A stretch of DNA of 35,223 bases from Lachnospira sp. UBA4285 (GCA_002394965.1 DGVL01000171.1:1-35223); one strand, 5' to 3'; counted from the stretch's first letter, positions 23,264 through 32,416 are shown. Notes: generated by a model from the sequence alone, not told the origin. Made by a program: numbers and translations.

Positions 23264-26095
23264 TTACGACTGTTCCGTCGGATACTCGTGCTTTCCGGTC
23301 GCTTTGTATTTCATGATCCTGAAGCTGCGTTTCGCCGCATATGGCGCGACGCACTTCATCATCTCCTCGGCTGTGTGCATACGGCTTGCCTCCGGGATAT
23401 CGCGGGTCAGATGAATCGCGTCGAACCGGCAGCGCGTCGTGCACAGGCCGCAGCCGATGCACTGGTTCAGGTCTACCCAGGTGGCGCCGCAGTGCAGGCA
23501 CCGCTTTGCCTCCGTCTTCACCTGTTCCTCCGTGAACGGCAGCCGCAGATCACGGAAGCTCTCAGCCGCGCCGCCCGGCTTCATACCCGGCACCTGGCGC
23601 GGTGAATTGTCATACGCCTCGATGCGGATGTCATCTTTATTCAACTCAATGAACTCTCTGCGGTCACGTCCGATCGTAAGCGACTGTCCCGGATGAACGA
23701 AGCGGTTGATGGACACCATCCCCTCGCGCCCGTCCGCGATCGCATCGATTGCGAATCTCGCCCCGTGGAATATGTCGCCGCCCACGAATATATCCGGCTC
23801 GGCCGTCTGCAGGGTCAGCGGGTCCGCCTCGGCGGTTCCGTTCCGGCGCAGTTTCACCCGGCTGCCAGCAAGCAGTCCGCCCCACTCCGCGCTCTGTCCG
23901 ATAGCCATCAGCACCTGGCTGCAGGGGACAGTGATGGTATCATTATCGTCGTACTTCGGATCAAATCTTCCCCCGTCATCCGTCAGCGACGTGCATCTCC
24001 TGAAGACAACACCTTTTACACATCTCTTTCCGTCTGCATCCGTCACGGTGAGGATCTCCTTCGGTCCCCAGCCGTTTCTGACGGCAATGCCCTCTTTCTC
24101 GCATTCTGCCACCTCGTCCGCCGCCGCGGGCATCTGATCCCGCTGCTCCAGACAGATCATGGTGACCTTGCCGCCGGTCAGCCGCACAGCCGTTCTGGCA
24201 ACATCCGCTGCAACATTGCCGCCGCCCACGACGACAACGTCGCCCTCAAGTGTCTCATCTTTTTTCTGTGTCACGCGGCGCAGGAATTCCACGCCGGACG
24301 CCACACCGCAGGCATCCTCTCCCGGAACGCCCGTCATGCGTCCGCCCTGCAGACCGATCGCGATGAAGAATGCCTTGAAGCCCTGCTGCCTCAGCGCGTC
24401 GATCGTGATGTCCTTTCCGACCTCAACGCCGCAGCGGATCGTCACACCCATGCGCCGGATGATGTCAATCTCCGCAGATACGACATCCTTCTCCAGCCGG
24501 AAGTCCGGTATGCCGTTCATGAGCATTCCACCCGGACGCTGCTCTTTTTCAAACACGGTGACCGGGTATCCTTCCTGCCTGAGATAATACGCGGCTGTCA
24601 GACCGGCCGGACCGCCTCCGATGACAGCCACCGGATATTCCGACCACTGCTTTCCGTCCTGATTCTCGCATGGCGGGAGGTACGAATACTCCCCGGAGAG
24701 CTCTCTTCTGGCAAGAAACTTCTTGATCTCATCGATGGCAAGCGGCGCGTCGACGCTGCCCCTCGTGCATCGATCCTCGCATCTTCTGTTGCAGATCGCA
24801 CCGCAGACAGCCGGGAAAGGGTTGTCCTCGCGGATAAGCGCGAGCGCTTCGTCATATCTGCCTTCCGAGGCCATCTGAATGTATCCCTGAACGGCCAGGT
24901 GAGCCGGGCAGGCCGTCTTGCAAGGCGATGTTCCGGTGTCATAGCAGTTGATCTTGTTGTGGTCTCTGTAATCCGGGTCCCAGCGGTCCTCGCCCCAGGG
25001 CATATCATCCGGCAGCTCGTGCATCGGGTATTTCACCCGGCTGCCGTCTTTGCGGCAGAGCTTCTGCCCGAGGCGCGCCGCACCCGCCGGGCACACTTCG
25101 ACACATTTGCCGCAGGCGACGCATTTCTCAGGGTCCACATGCGCGCGGTAGGCAGAACGTGACATATTCGGCGTGTTGAAGAGCTGGGACGTGCGCAAGG
25201 CATAGCAGCTGCCCGGTGAGCAGTTGCAGATCCCAACGATCCTGTTCGGGCCGTCCAGATTGGTGATCTGATGGACATACCCCTTCCGCTCGGCGCGCAT
25301 GATGATGTCCATCGCTTCATCCCGCGTTATGTACTTCGCGTCCTTGCCGGTCTCAACCAGGAATTCCGCGATATCGCCGACACCGATACACATGTAGCCT
25401 TCGATGTCCCCGACGCCCTCGCCTCTCTGTCTCTGAGACTTCCGGCACGCGCAGATCATCTTGCAGAACTTGTCATATTTCTTCAGCCAGTGCGACAGAT
25501 GCTCCACACTCACCGACTGACTCTGTGCCTCGATTGCCTTCTCGACCGGAATCACGTGCATGCCAATACCGGCGCCGCCCGGCGGCACAAGCTTCGCGGC
25601 AAGCTCCAGCGGCTCCTGCGGCGCAAGATTGAACATCGTCGCAAGTTCCGGATGTTCATCCATCAGCGTCGGGTGCTCCACCATGTACTCACCGGAGCCG
25701 ACTACCCACTTCGGAATCAGATACTGGATGTGATGGTCCGCGTTGTCGCGGTTCTGCTCGACAATTCCAATCCCGATCAGGCGGTCGATCACCTTCTGCG
25801 TCTCTTCCACCGTCATGTGGTTGCGCACCGAGAGTTCCAGTGTGGTCAGGCCGACGCGGCGCTTCCGGAAACTCAGCATGAACTTCACTTCATCCTTCGT
25901 CAGCAGACGGTCGAGAATCCAGAAATCCATGTGGTTTTCGTGCATGCCGCCCGGCAATTTGCGCGGTATGCTGTCTGTGATCATAACGGCCAGTTTCCGC
26001 ACGAGCTCCCGTTTCTCAGGATCCTTTTCCACAAAATCAGTCTGTGGAAAATCACGTTCATTTACATGGATCCTGGGGTTTACTTCTTTGGGCAT
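23264..26095 (-). CDS. Composite FAD/NAD(P) oxidoreductase with several Fe-S motifs
   Basis: A 943-residue protein. Residues about 25-200 contain a winged-helix-like stretch (TKDEVKFMLSFRKRRVGLTT, MTVEETQKVIDRLIGIGIV). Cys residues at 211, 215, 217, 236 and 290-297 (CNCSPGSC) follow, then a CxxCxxCxxxCP ferredoxin motif at 325-336. From about 390 it resembles the small subunit of NADPH-dependent glutamate synthase: CKTACPAHL, CGAICNRRCEDRC, then FAD-binding VIGGGPAGLTAAYYL near 491, and a second Rossmann motif VVVGGGNVAADVAR. The C-terminus adds CLHCGA and CIGCGLCTTRC for another cluster. It should pass electrons between NAD(P)H, FAD and a partner, which is not identified. It lies 25 nt after the Sel1-repeat gene and has a strong GGGGGGTG-type ribosome binding site. 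Confidence 0.85.
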   Translation of the reverse strand: MPKEVNPRIHVNERDFPQTDFVEKDPEKRELVRKLAVMITDSIPRKLPGGMHENHMDFWILDRLLTKDEVKFMLSFRKRRVGLTTLELSVRNHMTVEETQKVIDRLIGIGIVEQNRDNADHHIQYLIPKWVVGSGEYMVEHPTLMDEHPELATMFNLAPQEPLELAAKLVPPGGAGIGMHVIPVEKAIEAQSQSVSVEHLSHWLKKYDKFCKMICACRKSQRQRGEGVGDIEGYMCIGVGDIAEFLVETGKDAKYITRDEAMDIIMRAERKGYVHQITNLDGPNRIVGICNCSPGSCYALRTSQLFNTPNMSRSAYRAHVDPEKCVACGKCVEVCPAGAARLGQKLCRKDGSRVKYPMHELPDDMPWGEDRWDPDYRDHNKINCYDTGTSPCKTACPAHLAVQGYIQMASEGRYDEALALIREDNPFPAVCGAICNRRCEDRCTRGSVDAPLAIDEIKKFLARRELSGEYSYLPPCENQDGKQWSEYPVAVIGGGPAGLTAAYYLRQEGYPVTVFEKEQRPGGMLMNGIPDFRLEKDVVSAEIDIIRRMGVTIRCGVEVGKDITIDALRQQGFKAFFIAIGLQGGRMTGVPGEDACGVASGVEFLRRVTQKKDETLEGDVVVVGGGNVAADVARTAVRLTGGKVTMICLEQRDQMPAAADEVAECEKEGIAVRNGWGPKEILTVTDADGKRCVKGVVFRRCTSLTDDGGRFDPKYDDNDTITVPCSQVLMAIGQSAEWGGLLAGSRVKLRRNGTAEADPLTLQTAEPDIFVGGDIFHGARFAIDAIADGREGMVSINRFVHPGQSLTIGRDRREFIELNKDDIRIEAYDNSPRQVPGMKPGGAAESFRDLRLPFTEEQVKTEAKRCLHCGATWVDLNQCIGCGLCTTRCRFDAIHLTRDIPEASRMHTAEEMMKCVAPYAAKRSFRIMKYKATGKHEYPTEQS

Positions 26096-26120
26096 CTGTA
26101 CACCCCCCTTTTTATTTTCG

Positions 26121-27722
26121 TCAGCTGAAAAGCCCTCCTTCTTCAGCTTCCGGATTTTTCACGATATATGTGCCGCCCGTAATGGACGCGGTCATGCGGT
26201 CGTCATAGAAGAACCACACGCGGCCATGAACGGCGTCAAATTCCCAGGCGTTGAACCGGAACTTATCCTTTCCACCTGTGATGTCACATTTCTCGCAGTT
26301 CTTGAGCCGCCATTCCAGCACGTCCGTCAGAAAGCACGCGCCGAACTGCGGGACGGCAAGAAGGATCTTCGCCGGTGTTCTGTCATTGTGTTTCCGCACG
26401 CGGTGAAGGGTCATGTTCAGTACCTTCCCGGAATCCTTGCGGTCCACCTTTATCTCACACGCGTATCCGTCCTTCAGCGCCTCGTGAATTCCAAGCGGAT
26501 AGGTGCACTTCAGGCGCTTTTTTGCAAAATCCTTCTCGGTAAATGTGCCCGACTTAATCAGAATATCTTTTGACTCCGACAGCGCGTTCACAATCTTTGC
26601 CTGGACCGAGTCATCGCCGTAGTGGGCGCCGTTCTCGACGCGCATCCGGATGGCAAGATCTGCCATCATATAGTGGCGGTACGCCTCAAGCACATCGGCC
26701 TTGACGCCGATGCCGCGAAGGTAGCAGTTTCCCTTTCTTCTGGCTGCGTCAGCAAAAGGACAGTCCGTGTCGCCCTTCGTGAACTGCTCAAATGTCGTCT
26801 CATATGCCCGGTCATTCAGGCGGAAAGCCGTGTCGTCGTTAGCGGCTACGCCGTTGCCCTTGTGAAAGCAGTCTGCGAGTTTGTACTCTGCCTCCATGTC
26901 ACCGCCGGCTGCTGCGATCGTGAAGTAATAGAACGCCTTCTGATAATCCGGCTTTCCGTCCGAAATCCGGCCGTAGTAATAGATATATCCGAGCATGTCA
27001 GCGGCTCTGTTGTTGCCGGGCTGAAGCTGCGTCAGGCGCTCAAGGTCTTCTGCTGCCAGCTTCCAGTCACATGCAAACACCGCATTTCCGCCATAGCTTC
27101 CGGAAGCTTCTGTCTCCAGTGCATCCGGCACATTTTTCTTTGCGAGTTCACGGGCGAAGCGCGCAAAAAGCTTCCTGCCCGTCTCATCCAGGCTTTTCAT
27201 CGCCTGCGCACTTGCGCAGCTGCGAATGAACTGCAGCTTGATACTGTCCGGGTATTCCCGCTCGAGCGCTGTTTTCTTTGCATTGGCCTTGTACATAGAG
27301 ATCAGATTCTGCAGGGAACGGATATCGGCCTGACTCGCGACGGTTCTGCTCTCGTCCTCGCACTCAACCCACATATTGTCCAGACGTTCCAGAATGATCT
27401 CAACGACCCTGTCTTCCGTGTCCGGAAGCGATGTCTTGTCAGGGCTTCCTGTCGTGTACACCGTGTAGTCGGTAGAATCATTAAAGAGTTTCCTCAGCGG
27501 TTTTGCCCAGCCGTTCTCAAATGCATCGACCGTCATGCCGCCGGCAGCCAGATTGGCAAGCAGCGCCTCCACATCTTTCAGTGTAAAGTTGTATCCGTCT
27601 TCCACAACGATTCTGTCCGGCTTGTGTTTGGTGCTGATAATCTGCGACAGCGGCTTCTCAAGCCGCACGAACTGCCGCATCTCTTCCTGCGTGATTGTCT
27701 GCGCATTTGACTTTCTGGCCAT
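26121..27722 (-). CDS. Sel1-repeat-like protein of unknown function
   Basis: A 533-residue cytosolic protein with no signal peptide or membrane segment. Residues about 235-360 contain Sel1-like (TPR-type) helical repeats: ADMLGYIYYYG, YQKAFYYFTIAAAGGDMEAEYKLADCFHKGNGV and GNCYLRGIGVKADVLEAYRHYMMADLA. Such repeats mediate protein contacts. The N-terminal 200 residues are charged and helical, and the C-terminal 130 residues are beta-rich (KILLAVPQFGACFLTDVLEWRL, VHGRVWFFYDDRM); I recognise neither. The start has AGGGGA seven bases upstream and a plausible promoter. It precedes the composite oxidoreductase by 25 nt. Confidence 0.75.
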   Translation of the reverse strand: MARKSNAQTITQEEMRQFVRLEKPLSQIISTKHKPDRIVVEDGYNFTLKDVEALLANLAAGGMTVDAFENGWAKPLRKLFNDSTDYTVYTTGSPDKTSLPDTEDRVVEIILERLDNMWVECEDESRTVASQADIRSLQNLISMYKANAKKTALEREYPDSIKLQFIRSCASAQAMKSLDETGRKLFARFARELAKKNVPDALETEASGSYGGNAVFACDWKLAAEDLERLTQLQPGNNRAADMLGYIYYYGRISDGKPDYQKAFYYFTIAAAGGDMEAEYKLADCFHKGNGVAANDDTAFRLNDRAYETTFEQFTKGDTDCPFADAARRKGNCYLRGIGVKADVLEAYRHYMMADLAIRMRVENGAHYGDDSVQAKIVNALSESKDILIKSGTFTEKDFAKKRLKCTYPLGIHEALKDGYACEIKVDRKDSGKVLNMTLHRVRKHNDRTPAKILLAVPQFGACFLTDVLEWRLKNCEKCDITGGKDKFRFNAWEFDAVHGRVWFFYDDRMTASITGGTYIVKNPEAEEGGLFS

Positions 27723-27765
27723 CGTAAAGTCCCCTTTTTCAATCCATCTTCATATTCTCGGTTTC

Positions 27766-27795
27766 ATAATACCACGTTTACTTTGCAACTTGTAA
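27766..27795 (-). promoter_or_regulatory. Promoter of the Sel1-repeat gene
   Basis: On the minus strand TTACAA (27790-27795), 18 nt, then TATTAT (27766-27771), about 44 nt before the start codon. It is back to back with the HIT-gene promoter. Confidence 0.45.
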
Positions 27796-27805
27796 GGCAA
27801 TCTGT

Positions 27806-27834
27806 TTTCCAAATCAGCGCTGCCGGTGTATACT
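27806..27834 (+). promoter_or_regulatory. Promoter of the HIT gene
   Basis: TTTCCA (27806-27811), exactly 17 nt, then TATACT (27829-27834). It lies 31 nt before the ATG, giving a short leader that contains the GGAGGT site. Confidence 0.55.
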
Positions 27835-27865
27835 TATGGTAATTTCAAATCGGAGGTCAATACTT

Positions 27866-28285
27866 ATGTTTGATGAAAACTGCGCTTACTGTGCGGAAGG
27901 CGAAAAGCTCGCTGCGTTCGGAATCAAGATCTGTGAGATGCCGATGTCCAAGCTCATTCTGTTCAAAGAACAGACTCACAGAGGCCGCGTGATCGTCGCC
28001 TGCAAAAAGCACGTCGACGACATCACCCAGCTCACAAGAGAAGAGCGCGCCCAGTTCATGGAGGACATCAATCGCGCCGCAGAGTGCCTTCACAAGACAT
28101 TTCACCCGGACAAGATCAACTTCGGAGCATACGGGGACACCATGCACCATCTGCACGTACACCTCGTTCCGAAGTACGCAGGTGAAGCCGAGTGGGGAGA
28201 TGTCTTCGCCATGAATCCTCACAAGGTTGAGCTCAGCGACGCAGAATATCAGAAACTGATCGAAGAGATCCGGGCTAATCTCTGA
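27866..28285 (+). CDS. HIT-family nucleotide hydrolase/transferase
   Basis: A 139-residue histidine-triad protein. The triad HHLHVHLVPKY has the catalytic central His; the N-terminal CAYCAEG pair of Cys suggests a Zn site, as in many bacterial HIT proteins. The family acts on nucleotide phosphoramidates, dinucleoside polyphosphates or similar; the substrate is open. ATG 27866 was chosen because GGAGGT is eight bases upstream; the in-frame ATG at 27836 lies within the promoter and is too early. A bidirectional terminator follows. Confidence 0.93.
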   Translation: MFDENCAYCAEGEKLAAFGIKICEMPMSKLILFKEQTHRGRVIVACKKHVDDITQLTREERAQFMEDINRAAECLHKTFHPDKINFGAYGDTMHHLHVHLVPKYAGEAEWGDVFAMNPHKVELSDAEYQKLIEEIRANL

Positions 28286-28306
28286 ACAAAAGCGTACCTG
28301 CCATAA

Positions 28307-28349
28307 AAACAGCCGCCGGCATCAGTATATCTGATTCCGGCGGCTGTTT
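28307..28349. terminator. Bidirectional terminator between HIT gene and alcohol dehydrogenase
   Basis: AAACAGCCGCCGG (28307-28319) pairs with CCGGCGGCTGTTT (28337-28349); inner ATCAG/CTGAT pairs continue the stem around a TATAT loop. A-rich and T-rich flanks on both sides suit termination of both convergent genes. Confidence 0.88.
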
Positions 28350-28358
28350 GGTTGTGTG

Positions 28359-29540
28359 TTATTTCCAGGAATCCTCGTAGATCCTGATGCACTCGTCCCT
28401 CGTGAGCGGCACGGGGTCGAACTTCAAAAGTCTCTGGGTTGTCGCGATGGCATTGTCTGCCATCTTCTCCGCATCTTCCTTTCGAATCCCATAGTCGGAC
28501 ATCTTCAGGCTGTCCACGCCGCAAGCTTTCTGAAGAGACAGCAGTGCTTCCAGAAAATCTTCCGGCTCATCGGCATCTGCTTTCCCGAGGTACTTCGCCA
28601 TGTCGACGAAAGTCTCGTCCGCGCAGTGAAGACTGACAAAATGACGATAATACGCCATAGAGATCATGATCAGGCCGGCACCGTGCGGAAGCGCCGGGTA
28701 GTATGCGCTCATGGCGTGCTCCAGTGCATGTTCGCCGATGCAGGAGCTGCTGATCATGGCATAGCCGCCGAGCATACTGGCAAAGCTCATTCCGGTCCTC
28801 GCCTCCATGTCACTCCCGTCACGAACGGCTCTGGCCAGATATTTTCCCACATTCTCGATCGCCGTTCTGGTCACCATGTCACTGAAAGCACAGGCGTTCA
28901 CCGACAGATGGCACTCCAGGCTGTGAAACAGCGCGTCGAAGCCCTGATATGCCGTGAAGCGGGGCGGCACAGACACGGTGAGTTCCGGATCGACCACGGC
29001 AATCTTCGCAAAGAGACTGTCCATGCGGCCAAGGCCGATCTTCTCATTTGTCTGCGGGTTCGTGACGACGCCATTGGCATCGGCCTCCGATCCGGTCCCC
29101 GCCGTCGTCGGAATCGCGATCCACGGCAGCGGTTCTCTTTCCGGATTCCGGTTCAGACCGGTCATCCCGCCTGCGTAGTCCCACAGATCATCGGATGGCT
29201 GCGGGGCAAACATCGCCATGATCTTGCCGGCATCAAGAACCGATCCGCCGCCCAGCGCAACCACAAAGTCACAGTTGTTCTCCCTGGCCAGTTTCGCGCC
29301 TTCCTCCACCGTGGACTTCACCGGGTTTGCCTCAACCTTGTTGAAGAGCACGAACTTCACGCCGGCTGCCGCAAGCTCCTTTTCGGTACGGTCAAGATAT
29401 CCGTTCGTGATAACTGACCGGCCGCCGCTTGTCACCAGCAGCGCCTTCTCACCCGGCATCTTCTGTTTGTGCAGATCGCCAAGAACCCCACACCCGAACA
29501 GAACATGGGTCGGTTCAAAAAATGTAAACACATCTCGCAT
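28359..29540 (-). CDS. Iron-containing alcohol dehydrogenase
   Basis: A 393-residue group III (iron-containing) alcohol dehydrogenase that interconverts an aldehyde and alcohol with NAD(P)H. GGGSVLDAGK near residue 95 is the nucleotide-binding motif; IPTTAGTGSEA is conserved. Predicted metal ligands are Asp and His in GFDALFHSLECH and the two His in GEHALEHAMSAYYPALPHGAGL. The ATG at 29540 has AGGAG nine bases upstream; an ATG three codons earlier abuts that site. It is the last gene of the flavodoxin-AAA-GH28 series and ends at a terminator. The substrate is unknown; the second enzyme at 34 kb is clearly different in sequence. Confidence 0.92.
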   Translation of the reverse strand: MRDVFTFFEPTHVLFGCGVLGDLHKQKMPGEKALLVTSGGRSVITNGYLDRTEKELAAAGVKFVLFNKVEANPVKSTVEEGAKLARENNCDFVVALGGGSVLDAGKIMAMFAPQPSDDLWDYAGGMTGLNRNPEREPLPWIAIPTTAGTGSEADANGVVTNPQTNEKIGLGRMDSLFAKIAVVDPELTVSVPPRFTAYQGFDALFHSLECHLSVNACAFSDMVTRTAIENVGKYLARAVRDGSDMEARTGMSFASMLGGYAMISSSCIGEHALEHAMSAYYPALPHGAGLIMISMAYYRHFVSLHCADETFVDMAKYLGKADADEPEDFLEALLSLQKACGVDSLKMSDYGIRKEDAEKMADNAIATTQRLLKFDPVPLTRDECIRIYEDSWK

Positions 29541-29571
29541 GATGTGCATCTCCTCTCCGTTTAAAGCTTAT

Positions 29572-30876
29572 TCACTCGTCGATTCTCTTGCTTTTGCAAA
29601 ACTGCTTCATGCTCCCGTCAATCTCAAGCTGCCCCGCAAACGTGCAATTCCGGGCACAGCGAGTGTAGAGAACCGCCATCTCGTGACGGTAAACGCCTCT
29701 TGCCGAGGGCATCTCGTCAAACACATCCGGTATGTGACTGCTCTGGCGCTTCATTCTGAGGACCACATCCGAGAGATGAACATCCTGCACCGGCGACTCA
29801 TCTTCTCCTGCTATGAGAGAAGCCCCCTCTCCGTCCATGTACAGATGATCGATGAACACCCGGCTGATCTTTCCGGGAATCCGGTCTGTGCCGGCGCGCC
29901 GCGTCGCAGAGATAAACAGCGGGTCACCCTTGCCCCACCACACGTGCACACCTGTGTCACGCGACGTGCAGTCCGAATAACGCCTGGTGTTGCCGGTCAC
30001 GTGGTGGATCAGGATATCATGAATCGCTCCGCCGTCGCGGCTTATGATTCCGAACCCCCTCGTGCAGTCCGAGAGCACACAGTCCGAAAAAACAACGTGA
30101 TGTATATCGCCCCAGGTCTCCGTCCCGATCTTGAGCGCGCAGGAGCGCGAGCGCATCGTACAGCCGCTGATCACGATATTTTCTGTCCCGCCGTATTTTC
30201 TTGTCATAGGCGCCGTCGTCTTCACAACGACACAGTCATCCCCTGTCCGGATGATGCAGCCGCGGATCACGACATTCCGGCAGCAGTCCGGATCAATGCC
30301 GTCGTTGTTGGCTCCGCGCTCATTGTTCAGGATGCGTATGTTCTCGATCAGAACATCCTGACAGCCCGCCATATGAAGCGTCCAGTACGCCGAGTCCTCA
30401 AAGGTCACATCCCGCACCGTCAGTCTGCGCACATCCTCCAGGAAACTCATTCTCGGCCGGAATCCCCGCACTGCCAGAGGGCACTCGTGAAGCCCGCCGT
30501 CCGCGTCGTCGTCCCAGAATGCCAGTCTTCCCTGTCCGTCGATGGTGCCGTTTCCGGAGATGGTGATGTCCTCCTCGTGCCTTGCAAACAGAAATACGCC
30601 GCCCTCCCAGCCGGTGTCCGCGTTATCGTCGTCAAAATCCTTCATGAAATCGATGATGTCGTCCGGATCAAGACTGGATACAAGCCGCGCACCGGTGCTG
30701 AGGTGCAGCTCGATGTGCGAGCGAAGCCGCAGGGAGCCGGAAAGAAAGGTGCCGGCCGGAATATTGACGGTTCCGCCCCCGGCTTCTGCCACAGCGTCTA
30801 TCGCCTTCTGAATTGCCACAGTGTTCTTTGTGCTGCCGTCGCCAGCCGCCCCGAATTCCGTGATGTCCCGAATCAT
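29572..30876 (-). CDS. GH28-family glycosidase (polygalacturonase-like)
   Basis: A 434-residue right-handed beta-helix enzyme. The N-terminus ITEFGAAGDGSTKNTVAIQKAIDA with GGGTVNIPAG is the family opener. Catalytic carboxylates are expected in NNDGIDPD (190-197) and TGDDCVVVK (211-219). The usual downstream RxK-type motif appears as CALKIGTETWG; a classic GHG histidine is not obvious. Repeated 'NVVIRGCII', 'NIVISGCTM' turns are typical of the helix coils. No signal peptide, so it is cytosolic and would act on short galacturonides or other imported oligosaccharides. Confidence 0.9.
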   Translation of the reverse strand: MIRDITEFGAAGDGSTKNTVAIQKAIDAVAEAGGGTVNIPAGTFLSGSLRLRSHIELHLSTGARLVSSLDPDDIIDFMKDFDDDNADTGWEGGVFLFARHEEDITISGNGTIDGQGRLAFWDDDADGGLHECPLAVRGFRPRMSFLEDVRRLTVRDVTFEDSAYWTLHMAGCQDVLIENIRILNNERGANNDGIDPDCCRNVVIRGCIIRTGDDCVVVKTTAPMTRKYGGTENIVISGCTMRSRSCALKIGTETWGDIHHVVFSDCVLSDCTRGFGIISRDGGAIHDILIHHVTGNTRRYSDCTSRDTGVHVWWGKGDPLFISATRRAGTDRIPGKISRVFIDHLYMDGEGASLIAGEDESPVQDVHLSDVVLRMKRQSSHIPDVFDEMPSARGVYRHEMAVLYTRCARNCTFAGQLEIDGSMKQFCKSKRIDE

Positions 30877-30895
30877 ACGTCTGCTGTCCTCACCA

Positions 30896-32416
30896 TTACT
30901 CCAGAATCTGTCTTACCGCATCGGCGTCGTAGCGCACGAATGTTTTCTTGTTCTCTTCAATCTCCAGAAGCGCATGCGCCGCCAGATGCTCGGCCGCCTG
31001 CTCCAGGTCCCGCACCCCCGGCAGATCGATGTAATGCTCCACAACCGCCTGTGCGCCGTCATCACTCACCACGCATTCCTCCGGCCGCATTCCCATCCGG
31101 CGCAGGACCTTCGGCAGAGAAAACTTCTGAAAGATCGTCTTTTTCTCCTCCGGCGAATAGTCCGGAATGTCGATCACAGCGAAGCGCGTCATCAGCGGGT
31201 CACTGATACGGCTGCGGTCGTTGGCTGTCGCGATCGGATACACACCGGTCGTCGGCACCGTGCACTCCATGTAGTTGTCGGTAAAGCCGAGGTTGTCAAG
31301 GAGCGTCAAAAGCGCATCCGCCGGATTGCCCTGCGATGTCTTTGAGTCTGCCTTGTCAAGCTCGTTGATGATAAATACCAGATTACTCTCCCCGGCCTGA
31401 TAAAATGCCTCCATGATGGAGCCCGGCTTGGCATTTGCATACACTCTCGAGCTTCCGGTGAGCTGCTCCGCGTCATGAATGGAGCTCATATCAAGACTCG
31501 TCCACGGCAGCTGCAGAATCCGTGCCACAGCGTATGCGATCTGTGATTTTCCGGTGCCGGCCGGACCGACCAGAAGCAGTCCGTACGCCGGAAGTGTGTG
31601 CGTCCGGTTGATCTGGATGATCGTCTCTATGACTCTCTGCTTCACGTTCTCAAGGCCGAACAGTTCCTCGTCCAGAATCTGTCTGGCCCGCTTCGGATCG
31701 ATCGACCCGAAGTACGAATCCTTCCAGCGGATATTGAGCATGATCGACAGCGCCCTGAGGGCATGACGCCTCTCATCCGGGCCGACCTCCCGGGAACGGG
31801 CTACCGCCAGATTGCGTTTGGCCCATTTCCGGATGTTAAGCGGCAGTGTCTCGCCGGCGCAGGTGAGGTAGTCCGAGATCGTCTGAAGACTCGTCAGCTT
31901 CATCTCGTCGCTGTCTTCCTCTTCGATGTCTGAATCCGCCACCTCGCGCACAGGAGGTTTGCTCTCAAGGAGCCTTCGGATCACATACTGCAGAAAGCCG
32001 TCCTCCGCAGACAGCTTGGCGACGCCGCCGGAATCCACCTCGCGGATCTTGTAGACCGCATACCCCTGCGGCGTGGGTTGTCCCGTCAGCCGCACCAGGA
32101 TCTGCGATCTGCCCAGCCATCCGATGAGCCGTGTGAACCGGGAATCGATCTTCAGGATATCTTCCACCCGATGGTTGTCCGGCCGGCCGTAACCGAACCC
32201 ACTGCCCTTGTCAGGCTCCGTGAACAGCCCCGTCACATGATGTTCCAGAGCCCCCGCCCGCTGTGCGATCACCAGAATCGGGTGCTCGCAGTCACAGGTC
32301 TGATTGTCCGCCTCGAATTCCGTGTATGTGATCTTCGCGGCAATCTCCTGCCGCCTTGCTTTTTCCTGTTCAGCCGGCACGCCGCCGCTGCTGAAGTCAA
32401 ATATGCGATCTGCCAT
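30896..32416 (-). CDS. Lon-like AAA+ ATPase without protease domain
   Basis: A 506-residue protein. Residues 1 to about 230 are an unrecognised N-terminal region with an acidic stretch (DSDIEEEDSDE near 162-172). Residues about 245-490 form an AAA+ module like that of Lon: Walker A GPAGTGKS (284-291), a Walker B region VFIINELDKAD, sensor 1 in TANDRS (N399), arginine-finger area PLMTRF, and sensor 2 GVRDLEQ (R469). The Walker B aspartate is Asn (N351, codon AAC), while the catalytic Glu follows it. The chain ends where Lon would continue into its Ser-Lys protease. The ATG at 32416 has GGGAAAG upstream; a GTG at 32455 overlaps the flavodoxin stop. Confidence 0.82.
   Translation of the reverse strand: MADRIFDFSSGGVPAEQEKARRQEIAAKITYTEFEADNQTCDCEHPILVIAQRAGALEHHVTGLFTEPDKGSGFGYGRPDNHRVEDILKIDSRFTRLIGWLGRSQILVRLTGQPTPQGYAVYKIREVDSGGVAKLSAEDGFLQYVIRRLLESKPPVREVADSDIEEEDSDEMKLTSLQTISDYLTCAGETLPLNIRKWAKRNLAVARSREVGPDERRHALRALSIMLNIRWKDSYFGSIDPKRARQILDEELFGLENVKQRVIETIIQINRTHTLPAYGLLLVGPAGTGKSQIAYAVARILQLPWTSLDMSSIHDAEQLTGSSRVYANAKPGSIMEAFYQAGESNLVFIINELDKADSKTSQGNPADALLTLLDNLGFTDNYMECTVPTTGVYPIATANDRSRISDPLMTRFAVIDIPDYSPEEKKTIFQKFSLPKVLRRMGMRPEECVVSDDGAQAVVEHYIDLPGVRDLEQAAEHLAAHALLEIEENKKTFVRYDADAVRQILE

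Noticed and set aside
23693..25162. Long plus-strand open frame (489 codons) opposite the composite oxidoreductase
   Set aside because: Antisense shadow; the composition is Arg/His-rich and no motif is visible.
29218..31206. Long plus-strand open frame (662 codons) opposite the GH28, alcohol dehydrogenase and ATPase genes
   Set aside because: It is antisense to three well-supported genes, is rich in His, Arg, Pro and Ser as expected of a GC-rich shadow frame, and has no recognisable domain.
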